A stretch of 64,000 nucleotides of DNA from Rhizobium sp. NXC14 (GCF_002117485.1 NZ_CP021030.1:1367001-1431000), one strand, 5' to 3'. Positions 1 to 9,422 are shown, numbered from the stretch's first letter. Numbers and translations are program-made. Notes: generated from the sequence alone by a model not told the origin.

Positions 1-342
1 GAATTCATCGCCCAGTATCTGGCGTTGATCGCACCAACCAAGGGCATCGACATTGTCGTGAATGGCAAGAGCACCGGCGAGGCCCTTAAGTTGCTTGGTG
101 ACCGACTGATGGCGACTGCCGACCTCGACACGTGCCTCGAAGCCTTCACGCTCTACACCAGTCTTTCACAGCTGATCCGGCTCTGCATCGAGAGCGAGTT
201 CGACCCGAACGACGCGCCCGCCGGCCTAATCGAGCTCGTCTGCCGTGCCGGCGACTGCCCTGACATCAGGACGCTGGAAGGCGAGGTGAAGCGGCTTTCG
301 AAGGCAGTGAGAAAGATATTCTTGAATACCGTGAAAGCCTAA
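1..342 (+). CDS. glnE: Glutamine synthetase adenylyltransferase, 3' end only
   Basis: The reading frame is open from the first base of the window and gives EFIAQYLAL followed by about 105 more residues. The EFIAQ start matches the conserved region of the second nucleotidyltransferase domain of GlnE, and the helical C-terminus (LSQLIRLCIESEFDP) fits the end of that protein. GlnE attaches and removes AMP on glutamine synthetase in response to PII, so it belongs to cytoplasmic nitrogen control. Only the last 113 codons are present; the catalytic sites lie outside the window. The stop overlaps by 4 bp the stop of the sensor kinase gene on the other strand. Confidence 0.8.
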   Translation, partial: EFIAQYLALIAPTKGIDIVVNGKSTGEALKLLGDRLMATADLDTCLEAFTLYTSLSQLIRLCIESEFDPNDAPAGLIELVCRAGDCPDIRTLEGEVKRLSKAVRKIFLNTVKA

Positions 343-2642
343 ACATCATCCGGAATGCGCAGCGAGATCACCGTGCCCACAGCTTCGCGGGAGCGGATCT
401 TCATGCGGCCGCCATGCAGCGAAGTCAGCGAGCGGGAAATGGCGAGGCCGAGGCCGGAGCCGCCCTTGCTCTTGGCGTATTGGCTCTGCACCTGTTCGAA
501 CGGCTGGCCGATTTTCGACAGCGCCGAGCGCGGGATGCCGATGCCGGTATCGGCGATGGTGACGAAGACGGCGCCGTCGACGCGGCGTGTGCGCAATGCG
601 ATGCGGCCGCCATCGTCGGTGAACTTCACCGCATTGGAGAGCAAGTTGAGAAGCACCTGTTTCATCGCTCGGCGGTCTGCCGTCAGCGTCAGGCCCGACG
701 AGATGCGCTGCTCGATGACGATGTTCTTTTCGGCCGCCGGAATGGCGGTAAAACGCAGGCTTTCCTCGATCAGCGGCACGAGGTCGATGCGCTCGCGGTG
801 CAGCTTCAGATGGCCGGCCTCGATCTTCGACATGTCGAGAATGTCATTGATGACGTTCAGCAGATGTTTGCCGCTGTCATGGATATCGCGGGCATATTCG
901 TCATATTTCAGCGAGCCGAGCGGCCCGAACATCTGGTTCTGTAGGATCTCGGAGAAGCCGAGGATGGCGTTGAGCGGGGTGCGCAGCTCATGCGACATGT
1001 TGGCGAGGAATTCCGACTTCGCCTTGTTGGCGGCTTCGGCCCGTTCCTTCTCCGCCTGATAGTTGGCGTTGGCGGTCGAAAGCTCGGCCTTCTGGAGCTC
1101 CAGCGTCTGACGCGAGGCGGAGAGATCGCCGATCGTTGCCATCAGCCGGCGTTCGGATTCGCGCAGCCGCTCCTGATGACGTTTCATTAGCGTAATATCG
1201 GTGCCGACGGAGACCCTGCCACCGTCGCGCGTGCGCCGTTCATTGATCTGCAGCCAGCGCTCGTCGGCAAGCTGCACCTCCGTCGTGCGCCCCGAGCCGT
1301 CGGCATCGGCGACCCGCCGCTCGATGACGGGGCGGGCGGCGGCGGCATTGACGATCGAGCGCTCGGTGCCGGGCACCAGCACGCTGTCCGGCAGGCCGTA
1401 GGCTTCCTGGAAATGCGTGTTGCACATGACGAGCCGATCGTTCTTGTCCCAGAGCACGAAGGCTTCGGAGGTGCATTCGATGGCGTCGGCGAGCCGCTGG
1501 TCGGCTTCGGCATAGCGCTGGGCGAGCCGGTGCTGTTCGGTCACGTCCATGGCGATGCCGATCAGGTGCATGCGGCCGGAATTGCTGCGGATCACCTGGG
1601 CGCGGGCGCGCAGCCAGACATAGTGGCCACCGGCATGGCGCATGCGGAAGATCTGGTCGACCTGACCGGAATGGCCGTTGGCGATGGCGCGGGCGATCTC
1701 ATAGAGGCCGCCGTCATCCGGATGCATCAGCCGCGCGGCCTCGCCGAAGCCCAGCGTCTTGTCCGAACCCGGCAGGCCGAGCATGTCGTACATCGAACGC
1801 GACCAGAAGAATTCGCGGTTCTCGAAATCGAAATCCCAGAGGCCGCAACGGCCGCGCGACAGCGCCGTCTCGACGCGCAGGTTCGATTCCAGGAAGATAT
1901 CGTCGGCGTCGCGGGCGCGCTTCACCTGGGTGTAATAGGCATAGAGGATGACGAGCAGGATCGAGGATATGCCGGCAAACAGCGTGACGTTGAGCGCCAG
2001 TTCCTCGCGCCAGACTTGGCTGATCTCCTCGAGCGAGGTGGCGGCGACGATATAGCCGCCGGCATTGCCCATCAAAGTGATCTCGGCATAGTGCGGCACG
2101 CCGCCGATCGTGGTTTCGATGACACCGGCTCGATCGCCGAAACGTCGGATTGCCGAAACCTCGGGGAAGAAGTCACCGACATTGCTGCCGACATGCGAGA
2201 GCCCGGCAGTCGTCGCGGCGAAAACCTTGCCGCTGGCCTGCACCAGCAGCACGAAAGCGCCGCTGTCCAGCCGATCCTGCGGCAGGTACTTGGCGAGGCG
2301 GGTCTGCGCTTGGCCGATATCGCCGCTGTCGAAAATCTGGGACGCATCGGCAAACACCGCCGAGGCAGTCGCCGCCGAGAGCGCGGTGGCATGACGGGCG
2401 GAAGCCTCCAGGCGGGCATATTCATTCATCATGCCGAAGAAATGCGAGGCGGCGACGACGGAGAGGAAGGCAATGATGAGCGCCGGAATGGTGCGCTTCA
2501 AGATGAGCTCGGCCTTCGGCAGATGACGAAGGAGCGGTTCCGATGTCGCATGACCGGAAAGGCTGTTTCGCCAGGCTTTCAGCCCGTCAAAATCGACACG
2601 CAGCCGTCCTCCGGCCACGGTTGCCCGCCGCACGTCCATCAT
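339..2642 (-). CDS. PAS-containing membrane sensor histidine kinase (PleC/DivJ/CbrA-like)
   Basis: The 767-residue protein has membrane segments near residues 51-70 and 217-238 enclosing a periplasmic sensor region. Two PAS regions follow (about 255-370 and 380-490), then a coiled stretch and a HisKA domain with the phospho-acceptor in SHELRTPLN (H551). The ATPase domain shows LLNLLSNAVKF (N670) and DTGIGI (698-703). No receiver domain is present, so it should pass phosphate to a separate regulator. The HisKA sequence HELRTPLNAILGFSE is typical of alphaproteobacterial cell-cycle kinases. A role like Sinorhizobium CbrA, which controls DivK/CtrA and the cell surface, is my inference, and I do not assign the symbol. 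It is tail-to-tail with glnE. Confidence 0.85.
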   Translation of the reverse strand: MMDVRRATVAGGRLRVDFDGLKAWRNSLSGHATSEPLLRHLPKAELILKRTIPALIIAFLSVVAASHFFGMMNEYARLEASARHATALSAATASAVFADASQIFDSGDIGQAQTRLAKYLPQDRLDSGAFVLLVQASGKVFAATTAGLSHVGSNVGDFFPEVSAIRRFGDRAGVIETTIGGVPHYAEITLMGNAGGYIVAATSLEEISQVWREELALNVTLFAGISSILLVILYAYYTQVKRARDADDIFLESNLRVETALSRGRCGLWDFDFENREFFWSRSMYDMLGLPGSDKTLGFGEAARLMHPDDGGLYEIARAIANGHSGQVDQIFRMRHAGGHYVWLRARAQVIRSNSGRMHLIGIAMDVTEQHRLAQRYAEADQRLADAIECTSEAFVLWDKNDRLVMCNTHFQEAYGLPDSVLVPGTERSIVNAAAARPVIERRVADADGSGRTTEVQLADERWLQINERRTRDGGRVSVGTDITLMKRHQERLRESERRLMATIGDLSASRQTLELQKAELSTANANYQAEKERAEAANKAKSEFLANMSHELRTPLNAILGFSEILQNQMFGPLGSLKYDEYARDIHDSGKHLLNVINDILDMSKIEAGHLKLHRERIDLVPLIEESLRFTAIPAAEKNIVIEQRISSGLTLTADRRAMKQVLLNLLSNAVKFTDDGGRIALRTRRVDGAVFVTIADTGIGIPRSALSKIGQPFEQVQSQYAKSKGGSGLGLAISRSLTSLHGGRMKIRSREAVGTVISLRIPDDV

Positions 2643-2790
2643 CTCTTCGCCTTGTCCCTCGTGTGATTCGCGCGCCGCTCGCTCGAACCTGACCTAGAGA
2701 ATCACGGGGGATTCGCCTTGTCCAGAGGTAAAGGTAAAAATCCGTTAACTATTTAAATTTCTGAAATTTTTGAGCGATTCGAATCAACAG

Positions 2791-2825
2791 GCCGGCCCGC
2801 CGTCACATCCTGCGCGGCGGCCGGC
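2791..2825 (-). terminator. Probable terminator of pepN
   Basis: GCCGGCCCGCCG (2791-2802) faces CGGCGGCCGGC (2815-2825), giving an 11-bp GC stem with one bulged base, placed 9 bp past the pepN stop. In the pepN direction the T-tract is weak, so termination may be partial. Confidence 0.45.
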
Positions 2826-2833
2826 TCAGCAAA

Positions 2834-5482
2834 TCACCCCTTAAGCGTGCGCTCCACGATGTCGCGCACGTCAGTGGAAAGGTTGGGCGCCTGTTCGATC
2901 TTGCTCAATGCGGCGCGGGCATGATCGGCACGCGTCGGCTCCAGTGAGCGCCAGGAGCGCATCGAGGTAAGAATTCGGGCGGCGAGTTGCGGGTTGCGCT
3001 CGTCGATTTTGAGAATCTCACCGGCAAGGAAGTGGTAGCCTTCGCCGTCGGCACGACCGAAGCCGGTCGGATTGGCGAAGGCAAAGGTGCCGACCAGCGC
3101 CCGCATCCTGTTCGGATTGGTCCGCTTGAACAGCGAATTTTCCATCAGGGCGCGGACCCGCTCCAAGGCCTTGGCGCCGGGGATGCCGGCCTGGATCGCG
3201 AACCATTTGTCGATGACGAGCGCATTTTCTGCGAAGCGGTCGCGGAAGGCTGTGAGCGCCTCGCTGGTCTGCTCACTCTCGGGGAAATGATGGGCGAGGA
3301 TCGTCAGCGCATGGCTGAGATCGGTCATGTTGTTGGACGCGTCGAAGGCGGCCTTGGCACGAAACGGTGTCTGCTCGGCATAGGAGAGGTAGGTGAGGGC
3401 GCTATTGCGCAGGGCGCGCAGGCCGGCGCTTCGGGCATCCGGGCTGAAGGCGCCTGAGGTCGTCATTGCCGCGTAAAGGCTGGCGAAAATATCCTTCCCG
3501 GCATCGGCGATCTGTTTCAGGATCGCCTGACGGCCGGAATGGATGGCGTCGGGATCATTGTTGCTGCCGAGTTCGCGGGCAATATCGGATTCGCTCGGCA
3601 GAGCCAGCGCCTGAGCGCGGAAGGCGGGCTCGAGGCTCTCGTCGGCGGCAGCCGCAATCAGCGTCTCGACGAAGGTCGCCTCGCAGGCGACGGGCTTGCC
3701 CTCACGCGCGTCGCGGGCGGCCTTGAGAAGGTTCGGCAGCGCCAGATCGGTCAGCGCCTGCCAGCGGGCGAAATGATCCGTCTCGTACCGGGCGAGGCGG
3801 GCAAGGTCGGCCGGGCTCTGATCGAAATGCAGATTGATCGGCGCCGAGAAGCTGCGGTTGATCGAGACGACCGGACGCGAGCCGATGCCGTGGAATACCA
3901 CCGTCTGGGCGCGGTTGGTCAGGTGCAGCACCTCGCCGGCATATTCGGCGCCGCTGACCGAGCTCGGTTCGATCATGCCGCCGTTTTCGCCGAACAGCGC
4001 GAGGCTGAGCGGAATATGCATCGGTTCCTTGCTCGACTGGCCGGGTGTTGCCGGAACCATCTGTTCGAGCGACAGGGTGAAGGTGCTGGCCGCCGGATCG
4101 TAGCTGCCCGACGCGGTGACGAGCGGCGTGCCGGCCTGATGGTACCAGAGCGAGAATTGCGTCAGGTCGCGCCCGCTTGCATCCTCGAAGCATGCGACGA
4201 AATCCTCGATCGTCACGGCCTGACCGTCATGGCGGTCGAAATAGAGGTCCATGCCCCGCTTGAAAGCGTCTTTGCCGAGAAGTGTGGCGATCATCCTCGT
4301 GACTTCGCTGCCCTTCTCGTAGACAGTCCGCGTGTAGAAGTTGTTGATCTCGCGATATGTCGTCGGCCGCACCGGATGGGCCAGAGGGCCGCCATCCTCC
4401 GGAAACTGTTCGGATTTCAGATGGCGCACATCGGCGATGCGTTTGACCGGGCGCGAGCGCTGGTCGGAGGAGAATTCCTGGTCGCGATAGACCGTCAGGC
4501 CTTCCTTGAGGCACAGCTGGAACCAGTCACGGCAGGTGATGCGGTTGCCGGTCCAATTGTGGAAATATTCATGCGCGATGACCGCTTCGATATTGGCGTA
4601 GTCGGCATCGGTCGCGGTCTCGGGATCGGCAAGGACATATCTGTCGTTGAAGACGTTGAGGCCCTTGTTCTCCATCGCCCCCATGTTGAAGTCGGAGACG
4701 GCGACGATCATGAAGATGTCGAGATCATATTCGCGCCCGAACCGCTCTTCGTCCCACTTCATCGAGCGCTTCAGCGCATCCATCGCATAGGCTGCGCGAG
4801 GCTCCTTGCCGTGTTCGACATAGATCTTCAGCACCACTTCACGGCCGGACATGGTGGTGAAGGTGTCTTCGACGACGCCGAGATCGCCGGCCACGAGGGC
4901 GAAAAGATAGCTTGGCTTCGGATGCGGGTCGAACCAGGCGGCGAAATGCTTGCCGGGGCCGTAGCCGGCGCCGCCCAGGAAGTTGCCGTTCGATAGCAGC
5001 AGCGGGTTGGCGTCCTTGTCGGCGATGATGTTGACCGTATAGGGCGCAAGCACGTCGGGTCGGTCGGGGAAGTAGGTGATGCGGCGGAAGCCCTCCGCCT
5101 CGCACTGCGTGCAGTAGACGCCGCCGGTGCGGTAGAGGCCCATCAGCTGGGTATTGGCCTCGGGATTGATGATCGTGGTGATCGTCAGCTCGAAAGGGGC
5201 GCTTTCCGGCAGGTCGCGCACCGTCAGGCTTTCCGGCGTCGCGTCATAACGTGAAGGGTCAAGCTCCACCTGGTCGAACAGCAGCCCCGCCAGCGTCAGC
5301 TCGTCGCCGTCGAGCACGATCGGCGCCGCGATGTCGGCGCCCGGACGACGATGAAAGATGAGACGCGCTTCGACCTTTGTCTCGGTCGGATCAAGTTCGA
5401 ATGTCAGGTCCACGCGTTCCAGCACGAAGTCGGTGGGACGGTAATCTGCCAGATGAATGACCTGGCCGGTATCTGTTCGCAT
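2834..5482 (-). CDS. pepN: Aminopeptidase N (M1 family)
   Basis: This is a full-length 882-residue M1 zinc metallopeptidase of the bacterial PepN type. It carries the exopeptidase motif GAMEN (268-272) and the zinc site HEYFHNWTGN (304-308), with the third ligand Glu327 in CLKEGLT. It removes N-terminal residues from peptides in the cytosol. There is no signal peptide. The length is close to the E. coli enzyme (about 870). It is transcribed on the same strand as the sensor kinase, 191 bp upstream of it, with a hairpin between them, so a separate transcription unit is likely. Confidence 0.96.
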   Translation of the reverse strand: MRTDTGQVIHLADYRPTDFVLERVDLTFELDPTETKVEARLIFHRRPGADIAAPIVLDGDELTLAGLLFDQVELDPSRYDATPESLTVRDLPESAPFELTITTIINPEANTQLMGLYRTGGVYCTQCEAEGFRRITYFPDRPDVLAPYTVNIIADKDANPLLLSNGNFLGGAGYGPGKHFAAWFDPHPKPSYLFALVAGDLGVVEDTFTTMSGREVVLKIYVEHGKEPRAAYAMDALKRSMKWDEERFGREYDLDIFMIVAVSDFNMGAMENKGLNVFNDRYVLADPETATDADYANIEAVIAHEYFHNWTGNRITCRDWFQLCLKEGLTVYRDQEFSSDQRSRPVKRIADVRHLKSEQFPEDGGPLAHPVRPTTYREINNFYTRTVYEKGSEVTRMIATLLGKDAFKRGMDLYFDRHDGQAVTIEDFVACFEDASGRDLTQFSLWYHQAGTPLVTASGSYDPAASTFTLSLEQMVPATPGQSSKEPMHIPLSLALFGENGGMIEPSSVSGAEYAGEVLHLTNRAQTVVFHGIGSRPVVSINRSFSAPINLHFDQSPADLARLARYETDHFARWQALTDLALPNLLKAARDAREGKPVACEATFVETLIAAAADESLEPAFRAQALALPSESDIARELGSNNDPDAIHSGRQAILKQIADAGKDIFASLYAAMTTSGAFSPDARSAGLRALRNSALTYLSYAEQTPFRAKAAFDASNNMTDLSHALTILAHHFPESEQTSEALTAFRDRFAENALVIDKWFAIQAGIPGAKALERVRALMENSLFKRTNPNRMRALVGTFAFANPTGFGRADGEGYHFLAGEILKIDERNPQLAARILTSMRSWRSLEPTRADHARAALSKIEQAPNLSTDVRDIVERTLKG

Positions 5483-5838
5483 GGTGTTTCCTGAAGACCG
5501 TTATTTGACAACCGCGGATACAGAGGCGGGCGCACTCTGCCTAAATTGCCGGGCATGATTACATTAAAGTCTGAACTAAAGTTAAAGCAAATTGCCGGCA
5601 AACGCGAAGTTCGCAGGCAAAATATCCATGGGAGCCGGATGAACGTGGCAGCCGGCCGAAAGGCGTTATATCGGATCGAGCAGCCGCTCTCCCGCCTGCC
5701 CAGTCGGATCGGATGCGAAAAGCGATAAATTTTCGCCCATCTCGATTTTCTTTAGCTAGGATGACAGACGTCACTCGCCGCGTCCCCGAGTCGGATGCGT
5801 CTCCCCGTTGCTTTTAAGTCAGCATCAGAGCCAGGATC
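5483..5838. other. Divergent intergenic region without a gene
   Basis: These 356 bp separate pepN (leftward) from the DMT transporter (rightward) and must hold both promoters. An AT-rich stretch lies near 5555-5590. A 57-codon frame starting at 5555 has no clear ribosome site and no recognisable protein character. I see no RNA gene. Confidence 0.5.
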
Positions 5839-6777
5839 ATGCACTCGGTTCTCAGAAACCCGATGAGAGGCATTGCGCTGAAAGTCTCGTCGGTCGTGGT
5901 CTTCCTGGCCATGCAGACCTTCATCAAGCTGGCCGGCCCGCATATCCCGCCGGGCCAGGTCACCTTCTGCCGGTCCTTCTTCGCGCTCTTCCCGATCATG
6001 GCTTATCTCGCTTATATCGGCCAGCTGCGCGCAGCCTTCCACACCGCCAACCCGCTCGGCCACCTGAAGCGCGGCACGATCGGCATCCTGTCGATGGCTT
6101 TCGGTTTTTACGGCCTGCTGCATCTGCCGCTGCCGGAGGCGATCGCGCTTGGCTACGCTTTGCCGCTCGTCGCCGTTGTCTTCGCCGCGGTTTTTCTCGG
6201 CGAGACCGTGCGCATCTATCGCTGGAGCGCCGTTCTCGTCGGCATCGTCGGCGTCGCCATCGTCTCCTGGCCGAAGCTGACGCTGTTTCGTGACGGCGGC
6301 ATGCAAGCCGAACAGGCCGTCGGCGCGCTTTGCGTGCTGCTCTCGGCCGTTCTCGGCGGCATGGCGATGATCCAGGTGCGTCGGCTCGTCGAAGAAGAGA
6401 AGACTGCGACGATCGTGCTTTATTTTTCGCTGACCGCGTCGATCTTCTCGCTGGCTTCCCTTCCTTTCGGCTGGCTCGTCCTGCCATGGCCGTCGGCGCT
6501 TTATCTGGTCGCTGCCGGCTTTTGCGGCGGCGTCGCCCAGATTTTGCTGACGGAAAGCTACCGCCATGCGGATGTCTCCACCATCGCGCCGTTCGAATAT
6601 ACGTCGATCCTGCTCGGCGGTATCGTCGGCTACTTCGTCTTCGGCGACGTGCCGACCGTCACAATGCTGATCGGTACCGTCATCGTCGTTGCTGCCGGTA
6701 TCTTCATCATTTATCGCGAGCATCAGCTGGGCATCGAACAGCGAGGGGCGCGCAAGGCGACGACGCCGCAAGCCTGA
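5839..6777 (+). CDS. EamA/DMT-family transporter
   Basis: The 312-residue protein has about ten hydrophobic helices arranged as two EamA halves, the architecture of drug/metabolite exporters in the inner membrane. The first half contains HIPPGQVTFCRSFFAL, and the second half contains FEYTSILLGGIVGYFVFGD, typical of this family. The start is supported by AGGA about 5 bp upstream of the ATG. The substrate cannot be read from sequence; candidates in this family are amino acids and small metabolites. It stands alone, divergent from pepN. Confidence 0.85.
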   Translation: MHSVLRNPMRGIALKVSSVVVFLAMQTFIKLAGPHIPPGQVTFCRSFFALFPIMAYLAYIGQLRAAFHTANPLGHLKRGTIGILSMAFGFYGLLHLPLPEAIALGYALPLVAVVFAAVFLGETVRIYRWSAVLVGIVGVAIVSWPKLTLFRDGGMQAEQAVGALCVLLSAVLGGMAMIQVRRLVEEEKTATIVLYFSLTASIFSLASLPFGWLVLPWPSALYLVAAGFCGGVAQILLTESYRHADVSTIAPFEYTSILLGGIVGYFVFGDVPTVTMLIGTVIVVAAGIFIIYREHQLGIEQRGARKATTPQA

Positions 6778-7008
6778 GGTGCCGACCGGCACTATATTTT
6801 ACGCAGGGATTGCTGTCATGAGAGGCTTGCTGCCGGTGAGCGAAAAGAATGGCGAATTCTTGGGATGGCGTCGACCTGCGGAATATGATTGTTGAACATG
6901 AAAAACTATCATTTATTCAATGCTATGCATGTCTGAATGAGCCGGTTTGCGGCTTTCGATATTACTGCTCCGAACGCTGGCCTGCGAGCGGAGATGGAGA
7001 AAAGCATA

Positions 7009-7881
7009 ATGGCGTTCACGGCGGAGCAATTGGCGGGGAACTGCTCCTTTTTGATGAGCATCCGCTTTCTGGCTGGGCAGACGCGCAGCATGTTCGACGC
7101 CGGTCCACGTTTGGCGCGACTGCTCGCCTCCCATCAGCGCTGGCTCCTGACCCAGACCGCCTATGCTCTCCACCTGGAATATGATCCGCGCGACCCGACG
7201 TCGGGTTTCACCGCCGTTCGGCTGACCGGCCGCATCACCGCACACAAGGTGGCGAGCCGTAACACCGTGCTCGCTTTCATCGAAGAACTTTATACCTACC
7301 GCTTCATCGCTCACACGCCTGGCGACGAGCGGCGCCGCCCACGGCATTTTGAACCGGCCATTGTCAGCCACCAGGCAATGTTTGGCTGGATTCACGCCAA
7401 TCTGGCTGCGCTCGACCTGCTGGACGGCGGCGAAAGGGCGGCCTTTTTCCAGGCAAATCCAGCATTGATGAAGCTTGTTCAGCCGCGCATCGCACGCCAT
7501 TGCCTGGAAGACGCCGCCTGGCGGGAGCCGCCGGAGCAGGTGGCGCAGTTTCTCTGGACCGAAGCCGGCGGCCTCGTGGTCGACAACTTCATCAGCCGGA
7601 TGGATATCGAGAACACCGCTTCTGACAGCTTTGTCGTCGGCCGCGTCGAAACCCGCGCGCTCGCCGCCGATTTCATGATGTCGCGCACGCACCTGCAGCG
7701 GCTCTTGGCGAAGGCGGCGCAGCGCGGCTGCGTCGGCTGGCATGACGAGCCGCGCAAGACGCGGCTCTGGATATCGCGGGATTTTGTCGAAGAATATTGC
7801 GCCTGGCAGGCCGTCAAGTTCGCCTATGTCGACGAAGCCTTCGAATGGGCGAAAGCCCGGATCGAAGAAATGGCAGTCTGA
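7009..7881 (+). CDS. Unrecognised protein with a winged-helix-like C-terminus
   Basis: I do not recognise this 290-residue protein. The ATG at 7009 is preceded by GGAGA at suitable spacing; an in-frame ATG at 6937 would add 24 residues but lacks a ribosome site. The protein is soluble and rich in helices. Its last third (ALAADFMMSRTHLQRLLAKA, then a basic turn and RKTRLWISRDFV) reads like a helix-turn-helix followed by a wing, so transcriptional control is a reasonable guess. It ends right beside a 52-codon gene on the opposite strand. No neighbour gives a functional clue. Confidence 0.6.
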   Translation: MAFTAEQLAGNCSFLMSIRFLAGQTRSMFDAGPRLARLLASHQRWLLTQTAYALHLEYDPRDPTSGFTAVRLTGRITAHKVASRNTVLAFIEELYTYRFIAHTPGDERRRPRHFEPAIVSHQAMFGWIHANLAALDLLDGGERAAFFQANPALMKLVQPRIARHCLEDAAWREPPEQVAQFLWTEAGGLVVDNFISRMDIENTASDSFVVGRVETRALAADFMMSRTHLQRLLAKAAQRGCVGWHDEPRKTRLWISRDFVEEYCAWQAVKFAYVDEAFEWAKARIEEMAV

Positions 7882-8040
7882 TCAGAGAACGATCGCCGCT
7901 GCACTCGCGCCAAGATCCGAGGCGACATCGGCAGGCCTGACCGACAGCTCGCGCTCATATTCCCGTGCGGCGCAGACCGCGACGCGGATATGTTCGAAGG
8001 TTTCGATATTGCGCAGAAACGACAGCAGGATCGTCGACAT
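7882..8040 (-). CDS. Small protein, 52 residues, unknown
   Basis: The frame begins MSTILLSFLRNIETFEH and contains the charged stretch AAREYERELSVRP before a hydrophobic end (AAAIVL). Its stop abuts the stop of the gene on the + strand. A weak GAG lies before the ATG. The composition (amphipathic N-terminal helix, acidic/basic middle) looks protein-like and resembles the short helical proteins common in rhizobia, but I cannot name a family. It could be an operon with the next small gene upstream. Confidence 0.5.
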   Translation of the reverse strand: MSTILLSFLRNIETFEHIRVAVCAAREYERELSVRPADVASDLGASAAAIVL

Positions 8041-8137
8041 GGTGGTTTACTCTGACATGAACGGGCAGGCGGCTGCGCGATTCCTTAGAGGCCTTTGATG
8101 CCTCTGAAAAGATGCGCGGCGCGGCAGCGCCCGCCGC

Positions 8138-8329
8138 TTAATATTGCTGGAAGTCGGAAAAAATGGCGTTCGGACGTGCCGTGCGGCTGTTGATGCCGGT
8201 GCCGCGGGCAACCATCTGCTCGTTCGCGGCAAAGCCGAAGCGGCTATAGCCGTTAGTGGAACGAATCTGGTCGCCGGTGAGACGAAGGGTTTCAAACCCG
8301 CAATGGATAGGACGAAATCGTTTGTTCAT
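8138..8329 (-). CDS. Small protein, 63 residues, unknown
   Basis: The ATG at 8329 is preceded by AGGAAC at normal spacing. The protein (MNKRFRPIHCGFETLRL, then many Asn, Gly, Arg, ending DFQQY) is basic with no membrane segment. An upstream in-frame ATG would add nine residues but is less well placed. Two tandem hairpins lie 67-105 bp upstream and may terminate the glycosylase transcript or act as regulatory sites. No family is recognised. Confidence 0.5.
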   Translation of the reverse strand: MNKRFRPIHCGFETLRLTGDQIRSTNGYSRFGFAANEQMVARGTGINSRTARPNAIFSDFQQY

Positions 8330-8395
8330 GGCCTTGGTTCCTGTAATTCCTCCCAAGACGCGGCCTTATATTGCAGTGCAACATCGATTCTGCAA

Positions 8396-8434
8396 TGCAT
8401 CGTAATGCGATGCAGCCATGCGAAATACGCATGG
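8396..8434. repeat. Two adjacent short hairpins
   Basis: TGCATCG (8396-8402) pairs with CGATGCA (8408-8414), and CCATGCG (8416-8422) pairs with CGCATGG (8428-8434). Each stem is 7 bp with a 5-nt loop, and one base separates them. They lie just after the glycosylase stop and upstream of the 63-residue gene. No T-tract follows on the - strand, so operator or RNA-processing roles are as likely as termination. Confidence 0.6.
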
Positions 8435-8460
8435 ATCATTTTATGAATCGTTCACTTCGA

Positions 8461-9354
8461 CTAATTTCTGAGCAAAGAGAGCGAGTTCAGTTTCGCTTGA
8501 AAGATCAGCAGGTCGTTCCAGGCCAACCGTTTGTTGACAGGTGCGGTTAACAGATCCTGAGGATGCAGGCTGGCAATGGCGGGAACGACGCGCTCGGCGA
8601 CGGCAATTTCTCTCCAGCGGCCACGCAAGCCGTGAATCGTATCGTTTTCTCCGAAGAAGAACCGCGCCGCGAAATTGCCGAGCAGCAGGATCGCCTGCGG
8701 CTCGGCGAGCGCAATCTGCCGCTCGATGAAGGGTCGGCAGATATCCATTTCGGCCGGCGACGCCGCGCGGTTGCCGGGCGGCCGCCAGGGAATGACCTGC
8801 GTCAGCAGGACGCTGTCACGGCTAAGTCCGATCGCCGCCAGCATCCTGTCGAACAACTGGCCGGATTTTCCCGAGAAGGGCGTACCTTCACGATCGTCTT
8901 CGGCGCTCGGCGCCGAGCCGATCACCATGATGCCGCTGCCGGGATCGCCGCTGGCAAAGATGGTCGAGCGGGCGCTGTGCTTGAGATTGCAGCCGTTGAA
9001 GGATTCGATTGCGGTCTTCAGCTCGCTGAGCGACCGCGCGGTTTCGGCGACGAAACGCGCCTGCTGCACGGCCTCGTTGTCTGGGATCGCCGGCTGCGGC
9101 CCGGCGGCCGGGGTCGGACGTGCCGCTGCACTCGGACGAGGCGATGTCTGGCGCTGCCCAGGCGACGGACGTTGCTCAGTGGGAGATGGTTCCTGCTGGG
9201 TCTGCGCGGCCGGACGGCGCGCAGCCTTCATCGCCTCGAATTCGGCGAAGCGGTCGACCGCCTCTTCTTCCAGCAGCCATTCCACACCGGCATCCGCATG
9301 GAAATGCAGAAGTGCTGCAAGCTCGGCGGGGGAAAGGTCGTTGGCGGAGATCAT
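8461..9354 (-). CDS. Uracil-DNA glycosylase, family 4-like
   Basis: The 297-residue protein has a Pro/Gln-rich linker (about 47-90) and then a glycosylase domain. The catalytic-motif region reads VIGSAPSAEDDREGTPFSGK, where family 4 usually has GEAPG. The later motif is PWRPPGNR, and the C-terminal motif is SLHPQDLL, close to the usual HPS. It would remove uracil from DNA as the first step of base excision repair. Family 4 enzymes hold a 4Fe-4S cluster with four cysteines. Here the first (CxxC) and third (before RPPGNR, now Trp) are missing and only two remain, so the cluster is probably absent or changed. Confidence 0.82.
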   Translation of the reverse strand: MISANDLSPAELAALLHFHADAGVEWLLEEEAVDRFAEFEAMKAARRPAAQTQQEPSPTEQRPSPGQRQTSPRPSAAARPTPAAGPQPAIPDNEAVQQARFVAETARSLSELKTAIESFNGCNLKHSARSTIFASGDPGSGIMVIGSAPSAEDDREGTPFSGKSGQLFDRMLAAIGLSRDSVLLTQVIPWRPPGNRAASPAEMDICRPFIERQIALAEPQAILLLGNFAARFFFGENDTIHGLRGRWREIAVAERVVPAIASLHPQDLLTAPVNKRLAWNDLLIFQAKLNSLSLLRN

Positions 9355-9422
9355 ACGGCAAATCTAGCGAAGAGATCGTGGCATTGAAAGGGCGGGCGGC
9401 ACGTTGGCCGCGCTTGCCCGCT

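Noticed and set aside
1413..2666. A 417-codon frame opposite the sensor kinase gene
   Set aside because: It mirrors the kinase gene in a high-GC antisense frame, has no recognisable domain, and the kinase motifs on the other strand are clear.
3539..4996. A 485-codon frame opposite pepN
   Set aside because: Antisense frame of a conserved metallopeptidase; composition is Arg/Asp/Gly/Val-rich as expected from GC-rich shadow frames.
5752..6792. A 346-codon frame opposite the DMT transporter
   Set aside because: Very high Arg/Asp/Glu content and no domain; the rightward frame has ten clear membrane helices.
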